From the NCBI GenBank assembly GCA_016763315.1, contig JAESTZ010000034.1:1-49693 (forward strand): DNA of 49,693 nucleotides. Direction: 5' to 3'. Position numbers and translations under genes: made by a program. This document shows, in pieces, positions 9,888 through 17,415 of the stretch. Position 1 is the stretch's first letter, and each line of letters starts with the position of its first letter. Below the pieces are notes generated by a model. It saw only the letters and a program-made list of their open reading frames with translations. It was not told the origin of the DNA and did not search any database. This stretch comes from Robiginitomaculum sp. GTDB taxonomy: Bacteria > Pseudomonadota > Alphaproteobacteria > Caulobacterales > Maricaulaceae.

Positions 9888-10738
9888 ACCGGCAAACAGA
9901 AAATTTACATCTGCAAAGAGAATTACTAACCCCAGAAGGCATTCCCCTACATTTGCAATTGGCTGGTGCTGGTGAACGAGCCGCAGCCTTCTTAATTGAT
10001 GCGTTTATAATAGTACTTGTGTTGATTATTTTATCTCTAGCCAGCTTTTTTGCCTCGCTCTCAACCACACCTGAAATAATGGAAGTTGTTTGGTTGTTGG
10101 GATTCTTTGTATTGCGTAATTTTTATTTCTCGTTCTTTGAAATTGGCGCAAGAGCCGCAACCCCTGGCAAGCGTTTGTTAGGTTTGCGGGTTACTGCGCG
10201 CAATGGTGGGCGCTTACGGGCAAATGCAGTAATTGCCCGCAATGCCATGCGCGAGTTGGAAATTTTCCTACCGCTGTCGTTCTTGTTTGCCAGCGGAGCA
10301 AGCGGTGTCGATGGTTGGTTAATATTACTAGGTTTGATCTGGTCAGGATTGTTTTTGTTTTTCCCGATGTTTAACCGTGACCGTTTACGAATTGGTGACT
10401 TTATCGCTGGAACATGGGTGATACAAATACCTAAGATTAAATTGCAAACAGATATGTCGGATCATAATGTTTCTGGTGTCGGTTTTGATTTTAATTCCAA
10501 GCAATTGTCGGCTTATGGTATTCATGAACTGCAAGTACTTGAAAAAGTGCTGCGTCTAAAAAAACCGGAAGCAATTGCATCGGTTGCAGAGCGTATCCGA
10601 ACTAAAATCAAATGGATCAAACAGAAAAAGGAAAATGATTTGGATTTTCTGAACGCCTATTATTCCGGTTTAAGAAAAACTTTGGAGAGTAAATTGTTGT
10701 TCGGAGTGCGTCGAAAAGACAAATATCACAAAGTTTAA
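9884..10738 (+). CDS. RDD family membrane protein
   Basis: A 284-residue protein with an RDD domain over about residues 20-175: the Arg-Asp pair in AGERAAAFLIDAFII gives the family its name, followed by helices (VLVLIILSLASFF, VVWLLGFFVLRNFYF), the motif ATPGKRLLGLRV, and GDFIAGTWVI. A charged cytoplasmic tail of about 110 residues follows, without recognised domain. I chose ATG 9884, which overlaps the previous stop by ATGA, over an upstream in-frame ATG at 9839 inside the SpoIIM-like gene. RDD proteins are sometimes Na+/H+ exchange-like; a role here is not established. It is the last gene of the operon; no T-rich terminator follows. Confidence 0.85.
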   Translation: MNRQTENLHLQRELLTPEGIPLHLQLAGAGERAAAFLIDAFIIVLVLIILSLASFFASLSTTPEIMEVVWLLGFFVLRNFYFSFFEIGARAATPGKRLLGLRVTARNGGRLRANAVIARNAMRELEIFLPLSFLFASGASGVDGWLILLGLIWSGLFLFFPMFNRDRLRIGDFIAGTWVIQIPKIKLQTDMSDHNVSGVGFDFNSKQLSAYGIHELQVLEKVLRLKKPEAIASVAERIRTKIKWIKQKKENDLDFLNAYYSGLRKTLESKLLFGVRRKDKYHKV

Positions 10739-10739
10739 A

Positions 10740-10990
10740 AAACCTTTGGCAACTTTCCAAACCTTTTCCAGTGGACAAACCCTGAAAAGGCTCGTCAAAC
10801 AAGCATGGTTCTTGGCATCGGTATTCGCACCAATCACCAACAAAACCCACGTTTCATTGAGTTCTCTAAGTATTCACAATGTCAAACAGCCGTAAACTGC
10901 CCGGTTAGAGCCGCTTACAAGACCATTATAGCAAGCGCAGACAAAGCGGGCATGTCTGGCACTTATCCCCGTCCTTTGATTGCCCACAAA
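10740..10990 (-). promoter_or_regulatory. Possible orphan rRNA-operon leader (minus strand), in a 480-bp gap without genes
   Basis: The stretch 10739-11218 holds no convincing gene. Read on the minus strand it contains TATAAT (10925-10930) and, about 35 bases downstream, CTGTTTGACATTGTGAATA (10871-10889). That sequence resembles the antitermination/boxA-like stretch of alphaproteobacterial rRNA leaders, and an AAACGTGGG-like phrase and an imperfect TTGG...CCAAG hairpin follow, as in such leaders. No 16S start is present; the RDD gene begins instead, in convergent orientation. This is recognition from memory, not alignment. It could instead be an unrelated small RNA. Confidence 0.3.
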
Positions 10991-11026
10991 GGGCAATGAG
11001 GGTGCAATCTTTGCCAAACCACCCTC
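10979..11026. other. Two tandem perfect hairpins
   Basis: ATTGCCC (10979-10985) pairs with GGGCAAT (10991-10997) across a 5-base loop, and directly after it GAGGGTG (10998-11004) pairs with CACCCTC (11020-11026). They are adjacent with no spacer. No T-run follows on either strand, so they are not typical intrinsic terminators; a structured RNA or protein-binding site is possible. Confidence 0.6.
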
Positions 11027-11148
11027 GCTCAACGTAACTTCTTTGCCAATGAGTGCTATTCAAGGGTTATCTTCTAAGGGTCACGTGCCCCTTGTTCACC
11101 TTTACGCGGTCAGATTGCTGCGCCAGCTTTACTGACAAGTAATTGCTC

Positions 11149-11177
11149 TTGACATAATCGCTTCATTTGCTATTTAT
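11149..11177 (+). promoter_or_regulatory. Sigma-70-type promoter for the membrane protein/wHTH pair
   Basis: TTGACA at 11149-11154, a 17-base spacer, then ATTTAT at 11172-11177. It lies about 40 bp before the start of the membrane-protein gene at 11219, with no competing gene between. Confidence 0.55.
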
Positions 11178-11218
11178 CAAATAACTTTGATTTACAAAGT
11201 GCTTTATAGGAGATGAAT

Positions 11219-11827
11219 GTGAACACCGAAAAAATGCAAGACGACATAAACTGGATTAAACAATTGGCCGAAGAAGGTCGCGCCCAGCCACTTTCAGACG
11301 GCATTATTGGCGTCTGGTGGGCAGTTCTAACTTCGGGCATGATGTTACTGCATTGGGCGACTGCTACCGGAAAAATGCCATTTGCTATTCAATATATTGG
11401 CTTTGCCTGGGTCAGTTATTCGCTAATCGGTTATGTGGGAACCATGGTTTTTGTCAAAAAAATCAAACGAAAAGGCGGTGGGTTTTCGCTAAGTGATCGC
11501 GTATCGTCCGCATCATGGTCGATGTTTGGCGCAGGCATTTCCAGCTTTTTTATTGGTGTAGCGATTGCTGTATTTTACGCCGGTGCTCCATATTGGATAT
11601 TTAATATTATCTTGCCAGTATCATTCTTTGGCTATGGCATTGCCAATGGTGTAACCGCCATGCTGTCCAAAAATCGCGCCTCTGGAATTGCCGCGATTTT
11701 AAGCTTTTTATCGGTAATTGTTTTAATGTCACTATTGATGACAAATACTATATATTTAGTAGCAGCGATTGCTGTTCTAATAGTTATTATTCCGCCATCT
11801 TTACTTAGCTTTAGTGTGAAAAAATGA
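11219..11827 (+). CDS. Six-helix membrane protein paired with a winged-helix regulator
   Basis: A 202-residue hydrophobic protein of unrecognised family. After a charged N-terminus (about 30 residues) come six predicted membrane helices, in hairpins separated by a basic loop (KKIKRKGGG). The start is placed at GTG 11219, because the Shine-Dalgarno GGAG abuts the ATG at 11213 with no spacing but lies 6 bases before the GTG. It overlaps the downstream winged-helix gene by ATGA. In such pairs the membrane protein is often the sole regulated partner of the DNA-binding protein; the ligand is unknown. A promoter with TTGACA lies just upstream. Confidence 0.7.
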   Translation: MNTEKMQDDINWIKQLAEEGRAQPLSDGIIGVWWAVLTSGMMLLHWATATGKMPFAIQYIGFAWVSYSLIGYVGTMVFVKKIKRKGGGFSLSDRVSSASWSMFGAGISSFFIGVAIAVFYAGAPYWIFNIILPVSFFGYGIANGVTAMLSKNRASGIAAILSFLSVIVLMSLLMTNTIYLVAAIAVLIVIIPPSLLSFSVKK

Positions 11828-12138
11828 GTAACTTTAACGCTGATGATCTTGATCCGGTGATCCATGGTAAATTGCGTCTTGGGGTGATGGCTTATCTATC
11901 TAGCGCCGGATCAGCCAGCTTCACCACTTTGCGAGAAAAAACCGGTAGCACTGATGGTAATTTGTCGACCCATTTACGCAAACTCGAAGATGAGGGCTAC
12001 ATCAAAATAGCCAAAAGTTTTGAGAACCGTAAACCGCTTAGCTTGGTCAGCATGACCGACAAAGGGCGAGAAAAATGGATCTGCTATCTGGGTAAAATGC
12101 GGGATCTTCTGGGCGAAAGCACTCAAAAGAAAGCCTGA
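11824..12138 (+). CDS. Winged-helix transcriptional regulator (ArsR/MarR-like)
   Basis: A 104-residue single-domain winged-helix DNA-binding protein. The pattern LRLGVMAYLSS, FTTLREKTGSTDGNLSTHLRKLEDEGYIKIAK and a wing with SLVSMTDKGREKW matches the small 'winged helix DNA-binding domain' regulators related to MarR and ArsR. There are no cysteine or histidine clusters that would suggest metal sensing. Its start overlaps the stop of the membrane-protein gene, so the two are co-translated. It probably regulates its own operon (inference). About 167 bp without features separate it from the next gene. Confidence 0.8.
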   Translation: MSNFNADDLDPVIHGKLRLGVMAYLSSAGSASFTTLREKTGSTDGNLSTHLRKLEDEGYIKIAKSFENRKPLSLVSMTDKGREKWICYLGKMRDLLGESTQKKA

Positions 12139-12305
12139 TTATTTAACAATACACTATCCACAGAACTTCCATGAACCATCGAGCAAATTTACATATTTGA
12201 TGAATAAGGTAACTAGAAAATAAGTTGTCATAATAATGGAAGGTATGAGTAAAATCAGTTATACTATAGTTATAAATTCTTGATTTACCATATGACGAGC
12301 CGAAA

Positions 12306-12929
12306 ATGACAACATCAATGATAGTAATTGACGACTTTTTAGACGATGCGCTAAATTTTCGTAATGCAGTTCTGAACCTCGACTTTCCCAAAGCTGATAA
12401 ACCAAAAGGTTATCCGGGAAAAAACTCGCAACAAAAAATCCAATTACCCGGATTGGAACAGGAAATATCAAGGATTGTTCAAGAGCCACTGACCGCTAAA
12501 CGCGATGCCGGTCATGGAACTTCTCGAATAACACTGGCCGGCGAAACCGGTGCAGCCAACATCCATATTGATCAAGGGCATTGGTCGGGAATTTTATATT
12601 TAACCTTGCCAGAACACTGCCAAGGGGGAACCCAGTTCTTTCGCCACAAAGAAAGCGGTACCGAAAGGGCATTGCTGGAAAAATCAGATTTGGCGGCTTT
12701 GGGCACTAAAAACCCAGCAGAAGCTAATCGCATTTACAACAACATTCTTGACAATGACACTCACGACATGAGCAAGTGGGAAATGACAATGCAAGTACCA
12801 ATGCGTTTTAACCGCTTGGTATTGATCCGTCCGTGGTTATGGCATACCGCCGGTGCGGGGTTTGGCACGAGCATGCAAGATGGTCGCTTGGTATATTTAT
12901 TATTTTTTGACCAACAAAAAACTACGTAA
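12306..12929 (+). CDS. DUF6445-like 2-oxoglutarate/Fe(II) oxygenase-fold protein
   Basis: A 207-residue protein with a jelly-roll dioxygenase pattern: the metal triad is suggested by H87 and D89 in ANIHIDQGHWSG, and by the distal H180 in RPWLWHTAGAGFG, with the 2OG-binding basic residue possibly R192 or nearby. It resembles the DUF6445 family and phytanoyl/prolyl-hydroxylase-like proteins encoded with small-molecule or peptide-modification genes. The substrate is unknown and no obvious partner lies next to it. It begins MTTSMIVIDDFLDD, typical of this family (VVDDFL at the N-terminus). A strong Shine-Dalgarno is not evident. It is followed within 40 bp by the DUF418 gene. Confidence 0.65.
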   Translation: MTTSMIVIDDFLDDALNFRNAVLNLDFPKADKPKGYPGKNSQQKIQLPGLEQEISRIVQEPLTAKRDAGHGTSRITLAGETGAANIHIDQGHWSGILYLTLPEHCQGGTQFFRHKESGTERALLEKSDLAALGTKNPAEANRIYNNILDNDTHDMSKWEMTMQVPMRFNRLVLIRPWLWHTAGAGFGTSMQDGRLVYLLFFDQQKTT

Positions 12930-12968
12930 AAACAAATAATAAATTTAAGTGAAGCAGGGGAAACAACT

Positions 12969-14159
12969 ATGAATTATGCAACTGACAGCGCCGCCGCTGG
13001 GCGCCACATCATGCCGGATCTAGTTCGTTCCTTTGCCATTATTGGCATTGCTTTGGTCAATGTAGCTCTGTTCGCCTATCCGATGCAGTTCGGGTTTTTT
13101 GATGGTGGCTTTCAAACTACCGCCGATCACTGGGCTCACTTTACGACCACTTCATTGTTTGCAATGAAATCTTACAGTCTGTTTTCTTTTATGTTCGGGG
13201 TTGGTTTTGCTTATCAAATTCAATCAGCAAGTCGATCAGAAACAGGGTTTGGCGGCAGGTATTCCAGGCGTATTATCGGGCTGTTAGTATTGGGTCTGGC
13301 GCACATCGCCTTTGCTTTTCAGGGCGACATTTTATTACTGTATGGCCTAATCGGCATAGTGTTATTTATGTTCAGGGACACCAAGGTAAAAACCCTTTGT
13401 TGGGTGGCTGGTGTTTTCATTGTACTGCAAATTTTATTCGGGCTTTTGATGGCTGGTTCTATCTGGGCTGGGATAAATTACGCGCCAGAGGAAATGAGCA
13501 AAGCCGCCGAAGAAATGACCGCCAAAGCACTCGTGTCACGCGAAGTATTTGGTGCGGGAAGTTTTGTTGACAGTATCTACCTGCGTTTAAGTGAATATTC
13601 AGACGCAGCAGCAATTTTCATCTACCAAGGTCTTGGAGTATTTGGCTATTTCCTACTGGGACTGGCTGCGGTTAAATCCGGAATTATTTCTGACCCAAAT
13701 GCAAGTATTTGGAAGAAATTTCGCCGATTTGCCCTGCCAATAGGCGTATTAGGAAGTGCCTATGGAGCTTGGCTGATGATGATATCTGACGAAATGCTAT
13801 CGGTGCCAATGATGGCTGGATTTGCAGTCATTGGATTATTCGCACCACTTTCTACTGCTGGTTATCTGGGGCTTATTGCAAAATGGGCTTCTGGCCCGGT
13901 AACAAAGTTCAAAACTTTTCTGGCACGAGGCGGCACAGCAACGCTTAGTGCCTATTTGATGCAATCCGTATTGCTTTCACTGATCTTCAATAATTATGGG
14001 CTTGGCCTGTTCGGCAAGCTAGGTGCGGCATATTGTGTTGCTATTGCTTTGGCGGTGGCCGTATTTACCTTGGCATTTATGTCCCTGTGGCGCAAAAAAT
14101 TCAAGCTTGGACCCGTTGAATATATCTTCCGTGGCTGGACATACTTAGGCAAAAGATAG
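12969..14159 (+). CDS. DUF418 domain-containing membrane protein
   Basis: A 396-residue polytopic protein of the DUF418/YeiB family, with about ten hydrophobic helices. It begins with the characteristic RHIMPDLVRSFAIIGIALVN, includes SYSLFSFMFGVGFAYQI, and ends with the DUF418 block: RGGTATLSAYLMQSVLLSLIF and the terminal KFKLGPVEYIFRGWTYLGKR (the family's GPLEWLWR-like motif). These proteins are related to acyltransferase-3-like membrane proteins; substrates are unknown. A Shine-Dalgarno AGGGGA precedes the ATG. It ends 18 bp from the convergent XRE gene without an obvious terminator. Confidence 0.88.
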   Translation: MNYATDSAAAGRHIMPDLVRSFAIIGIALVNVALFAYPMQFGFFDGGFQTTADHWAHFTTTSLFAMKSYSLFSFMFGVGFAYQIQSASRSETGFGGRYSRRIIGLLVLGLAHIAFAFQGDILLLYGLIGIVLFMFRDTKVKTLCWVAGVFIVLQILFGLLMAGSIWAGINYAPEEMSKAAEEMTAKALVSREVFGAGSFVDSIYLRLSEYSDAAAIFIYQGLGVFGYFLLGLAAVKSGIISDPNASIWKKFRRFALPIGVLGSAYGAWLMMISDEMLSVPMMAGFAVIGLFAPLSTAGYLGLIAKWASGPVTKFKTFLARGGTATLSAYLMQSVLLSLIFNNYGLGLFGKLGAAYCVAIALAVAVFTLAFMSLWRKKFKLGPVEYIFRGWTYLGKR

Positions 14160-14177
14160 TCTGGTCAGCTAAACTGA

Positions 14178-14375
14178 TTATCTTGCTTTTGGGTCGAACA
14201 CATCCTCTATGCTTAAGCTGAATGTTTTGGCAATATTAAACGCTAGCAATAACGACGGGTCATGCTTGCCGGTTTCCACGGCATTTATCGCTTGCCGTGA
14301 AACACCAACCATTAACGCCAGTTCAGCTTGACTGTACCGGTGTTCTGCGCGCAATTGTTTTATACTATTTTTCAA
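14178..14375 (-). CDS. Small XRE-family (Cro/C1-type) regulator
   Basis: A 65-residue helix-turn-helix protein, KNSIKQLRAEHRYSQAELA, GVSRQAINAVETGKHDPSL and SLSIEDVFDPKAR, of the YozG/YgzD type. The ORF is open further upstream, but the domain begins precisely at a TTG at 14375 that overlaps the stop of the preceding membrane-protein gene (TTGA). This gives the usual MKN-IKxLR start and a coupled, rather rare TTG initiation that may keep its level low. It is the last gene of a hydrolase-membrane protein-regulator operon and is the likely ligand of the two 18-bp operators upstream of that operon. A second such pair occurs at 43621-44279. Confidence 0.82.
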   Translation of the reverse strand: MKNSIKQLRAEHRYSQAELALMVGVSRQAINAVETGKHDPSLLLAFNIAKTFSLSIEDVFDPKAR

Positions 14376-14755
14376 TATCTTCGCCGCACAAACTGCATGG
14401 CCAAGCCTTGAATACCGATCATTGCCGGCCATATCCAGATCAAAATACCATCTGGCAACTGAATTACGCCTTCCATGAACCCCAGTGTAAAGGTAGCAAT
14501 ACCGACTATTCCCATCGAAATAAGCGTGGATTCGGTTATAATTCGCTGCCACACCTCATCCATTGTCCGTACAAACTCAAGAATGATAAAGATGATTGCA
14601 ATAGCAGGTATCACCGGCAAAATAGACATGGCAATGCGTTGCCATTGAGGTAACTCAAAAATATTATCAACAACGTTCATGCCAACCAGCAAAACAGTGT
14701 AGATCGAGAATGCCACAAGCATTCGAACGAAATAGTTTTTTGTATTCTTGTTCAT
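14372..14755 (-). CDS. Four-helix membrane protein coupled to XRE regulator
   Basis: A 127-residue protein with four predicted membrane helices (about 9-27, 40-60, 78-100 and 106-120). I do not recognise the family with certainty; size and partner resemble the small membrane proteins (DUF2975/DUF2178-like) encoded beside YozG-type XRE regulators. Its start overlaps the stop of the hydrolase gene (ATGA), and its stop overlaps the TTG of the XRE gene, so all three are translated from one message. The analogous pair at 43621-44279 has the same order, membrane protein then regulator. Confidence 0.75.
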   Translation of the reverse strand: MNKNTKNYFVRMLVAFSIYTVLLVGMNVVDNIFELPQWQRIAMSILPVIPAIAIIFIILEFVRTMDEVWQRIITESTLISMGIVGIATFTLGFMEGVIQLPDGILIWIWPAMIGIQGLAMQFVRRRY

Positions 14756-15657
14756 GGCAAATCCTTTACAAAAACATCCAATTCATGTGCAAACGCTTCA
14801 GGTTGGTCAAGCATAATAAAATGACGTGAGTTTTCAACAATTTTGAACTCGACATTTTCAAGGCCGGCATAAAGTGTACTATACCGCTCTATCATTTGTT
14901 CCGGCGTCCCGGGTGAATATGAGTTATGGGGAATTAGCACGGTGACTTTTGCTTTTACCTTAGACAGTATCTTGCGGTAATCTGTTGAAAATACTTCTGC
15001 TGTAGCCATGGCAAGTGCCTTGCGATCAGAGCGCTCAATGTCCCTCCATACTTTATCCTGCGAGAGTTTACTTGTCGCTTGAATAGGCAGGCCTTGACGC
15101 ATCATTGCTGCAAACTGATCATCTGTCATTGCCTGAAATTGCGCCAGCATGGCATCTTTTCTAGCGGCAGTTTGCTCGGGGTCTGCACCGGGTTGGAATA
15201 ATCCGGCCAAAAAAGGTACAGAATCAATTATCAAAATACTCTGCACTCTGTCTGGTTGCTCGGCGGCAATCAATAATGAGATTAAACCACCCATTGAATG
15301 CCCGACTAAAGCAACACGCTGCAAGTTGTTTTTTTCAATATATTGCGCCAACGAATGAGCCGCAGGATTAGTAAAATGATTCAGTTTTTCCGGAGCTGGC
15401 ACACCGCCAAATCCGGCAAGCGTAATCCAATGTGTTGTCCGCCCCTTAATTTCAAGATTGTTAAGCGCATCTTGAAAGGCGTCTGGAGATGAAGAAAGCC
15501 CCGGGATTATGATAACCGGATCACCGCTTCCATGACTTTCAATTGAAAACCGGTCACTGTCAGTTTGCGCAATAGATTTACCTGATATGAACATCAAGGT
15601 TACAAAAGCAAGAATGATAAAACTTAACCCAATGATGGAGTGATACATTTTTGACAT
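14752..15657 (-). CDS. Alpha/beta hydrolase, exported
   Basis: A 301-residue alpha/beta hydrolase with an N-terminal signal peptide or anchor (LSFIILAFVTLMFISGKSIAQ, given in parts: hydrophobic core at residues 10-25). The nucleophile elbow is GHSMGG, the oxyanion region is VIIIPGLSSSPDAF, and the catalytic His lies in NSRHFIMLDQPEAF near the C-terminus. I chose ATG 15657, which has AGGAA upstream at normal spacing and yields a proper signal; an upstream ATG at 15705 would start inside the operator. First gene of a three-gene operon with a membrane protein and an XRE regulator, under two 18-bp operator copies. Substrate unknown. Confidence 0.85.
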   Translation of the reverse strand: MSKMYHSIIGLSFIILAFVTLMFISGKSIAQTDSDRFSIESHGSGDPVIIIPGLSSSPDAFQDALNNLEIKGRTTHWITLAGFGGVPAPEKLNHFTNPAAHSLAQYIEKNNLQRVALVGHSMGGLISLLIAAEQPDRVQSILIIDSVPFLAGLFQPGADPEQTAARKDAMLAQFQAMTDDQFAAMMRQGLPIQATSKLSQDKVWRDIERSDRKALAMATAEVFSTDYRKILSKVKAKVTVLIPHNSYSPGTPEQMIERYSTLYAGLENVEFKIVENSRHFIMLDQPEAFAHELDVFVKDLP

Positions 15658-15686
15658 AGATAAATTCCTTACGTTAAGATATGAAA

Positions 15687-15730
15687 TGTCATGTAAACCT
15701 GACACACTTGAATGTCAAGTAAACCTGACA
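15687..15730 (-). promoter_or_regulatory. Promoter with two 18-bp operators
   Basis: Two near-identical 18-bp imperfect palindromes, TGTCATGTAAACCTGACA (15687-15704) and TGTCAAGTAAACCTGACA (15713-15730), with starts 26 bp apart. On the minus strand the second contains TTGACA as a -35 and, after 17 bases, TACATG of the first acts as a -10, so a bound regulator would cover both promoter elements. It drives the hydrolase-membrane protein-XRE operon; the XRE protein is the likely binder (inference). Confidence 0.75.
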
Positions 15731-15897
15731 AAAAAAGAAATGAATAATCTCTAAATCAAAAACACTAAGTTTTATTGACAACAATACTCGCCATTAGCGC
15801 GGCGTATTGGAATTGGACATAGATATATTTAGGCAAGCCCAATGATACCGTTAGAATAGAAGCACTAAGTAAAAACAGGTTCATCTAATAGCTGTCA

Positions 15898-17301
15898 TCA
15901 CATCTGCATCGTCCAGCCTTCGACCCCCATTGCCGCTTGGCGCAAGGCTTCGGACAAAGTCGGGTGAGCGTGACAAGTGCGGGCTATATCTTCTGACGCG
16001 GCTCTAAATTCCATCGCCAAAGCTGCTTCACCGATCATCTCGGAGACATTGGCTCCTAACATGTGTACGCCTAGAATTTCATCAGTCGTGGCATCGGCCA
16101 GAACTTTGATAAAACCATCGGTTTGGTGATTAGCTCGACCTCTGGAATTAGCGGCAAACGGAAACGCGCCTTTCTTGTAAGCAATGCCGGCTTCTTTTAA
16201 CTCTTCTTCGGTTTTGCCAACCCATGCCATTTCCGGAGAAGTGTAAACCACGCCCGGTATCACATCATAATTCACATGTCCCGGCAAACCGGCAATGCTT
16301 TCAGCGCAGGCAACCGCTTCTTCTTCGGCCTTGTGCGCCAACATTGGCCCGGTTGTGCAATCACCTATTGCCCAGATATTTTTCGCAGCGGTTTTCCAAT
16401 GATCGGTTTCGATAAAGCCATGTGCATCTAATTTAACACCAACGGCCTCTAAACCCAGATCGGCAGTTACTGGACGACGACCGATCGCCACCAAAACCAC
16501 ATCGGTTTCTATTGTCGTTACGTCACCACCAGCAGATGGTTCGACGGTCAATTTCAAAGTATTTTTCAGTTTTTCAACCGCAGTAACTTTGGTGCCAAGG
16601 TGAAATTCGAAGCCTTGTTTTTTAAGAATACGCGTGGCTTGCTTGGCCAGCTCACCATCAGCACCGGGCAAAATTCGCGGCAAATATTCAACCACTTTGA
16701 CCTCTGCGCCCAATCGCCGCCAGACCGAGCCTAATTCCAAGCCGATTACCCCAGCACCGATCACCACCATCGACTTTGGAACCTGATCCAAAGACAACGC
16801 ACCAGTGGACGAAACAATGCGTTTTTCATCAACTTCAACACCGGGCAATGGCGTAACTTCTGAACCAGTGGCAATTACAATATTCTTGGTAGAAATTTCG
16901 GTTTTATTGCCCTTGGCATCGGTAACTTCAACCTTGCCAACAGCGGCAATTCGTCCTCTGCCGGTGATATGGGTGACTTTGTTTTTCTTGAACAAAAACG
17001 CAATACCCTTGGTTAGGCCGTCAACGGTTTCATCCTTCGACTTCATCATTTGCGGTAGGTCAAGTTCAACACCGGATACTTTAACCCCAAGGCCGGCCAT
17101 GTGCGATCCTGCGGCCTCGAACATTTCCGAAGAATGCAATAATGCTTTCGATGGAATACAACCGACATTAAGACAGGTTCCGCCCAAGGTGGAGCCGCTT
17201 TCAACACACGCAACTTTTAAGCCCAGCTGACCGGCGCGAATGGCGCAATTATAGCCACCCGGCCCGCCGCCAATTATCACAATGTCAAACCTATCACTCA
17301 T
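15898..17301 (-). CDS. lpdA: Dihydrolipoyl dehydrogenase (E3)
   Basis: A 467-residue FAD/NAD flavoprotein that reoxidises dihydrolipoamide of 2-oxoacid dehydrogenase complexes. FAD motif GGGPGGYNCA starts at about residue 11, and the redox disulfide is GGTCLNVGCIPSK (C43/C48). The NAD motif is VVIGAGVIGLELGSVWRRLG, a second FAD motif is IWAIGDCTTGPMLAHKA, and the catalytic His is in HAHPTLSEALRQAA at the dimer interface. Start ATG 17301 has AAGGGGA upstream; a 22-residue extension to 17367 lacks the domain start. In this class lpdA normally follows sucB; here it is about 13 kb from sucB, with copper and accessory genes in between. Probably E3 of the 2-oxoglutarate complex, possibly shared with other complexes. 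Confidence 0.96.
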   Translation of the reverse strand: MSDRFDIVIIGGGPGGYNCAIRAGQLGLKVACVESGSTLGGTCLNVGCIPSKALLHSSEMFEAAGSHMAGLGVKVSGVELDLPQMMKSKDETVDGLTKGIAFLFKKNKVTHITGRGRIAAVGKVEVTDAKGNKTEISTKNIVIATGSEVTPLPGVEVDEKRIVSSTGALSLDQVPKSMVVIGAGVIGLELGSVWRRLGAEVKVVEYLPRILPGADGELAKQATRILKKQGFEFHLGTKVTAVEKLKNTLKLTVEPSAGGDVTTIETDVVLVAIGRRPVTADLGLEAVGVKLDAHGFIETDHWKTAAKNIWAIGDCTTGPMLAHKAEEEAVACAESIAGLPGHVNYDVIPGVVYTSPEMAWVGKTEEELKEAGIAYKKGAFPFAANSRGRANHQTDGFIKVLADATTDEILGVHMLGANVSEMIGEAALAMEFRAASEDIARTCHAHPTLSEALRQAAMGVEGWTMQM

Positions 17302-17415
17302 GCCTGTTCCCCTTAGCCGCGAATCTATTGCAAAGTGCAATTTGTCTTCGCTTTGGTCAATGGCCAAAGGTACGCTCGTTCATTGTAGTTGTCGCCAGAG
17401 AATTGAAAGTTAACC

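Noticed and set aside
10739-11150. tmRNA, RNase P RNA, 6S or SRP RNA in the gene-free stretch
   Set aside because: None of the signature sequences (such as the RNase P GAAAGTCCGG or the SRP GGAAGGAAGC) could be found on either strand.
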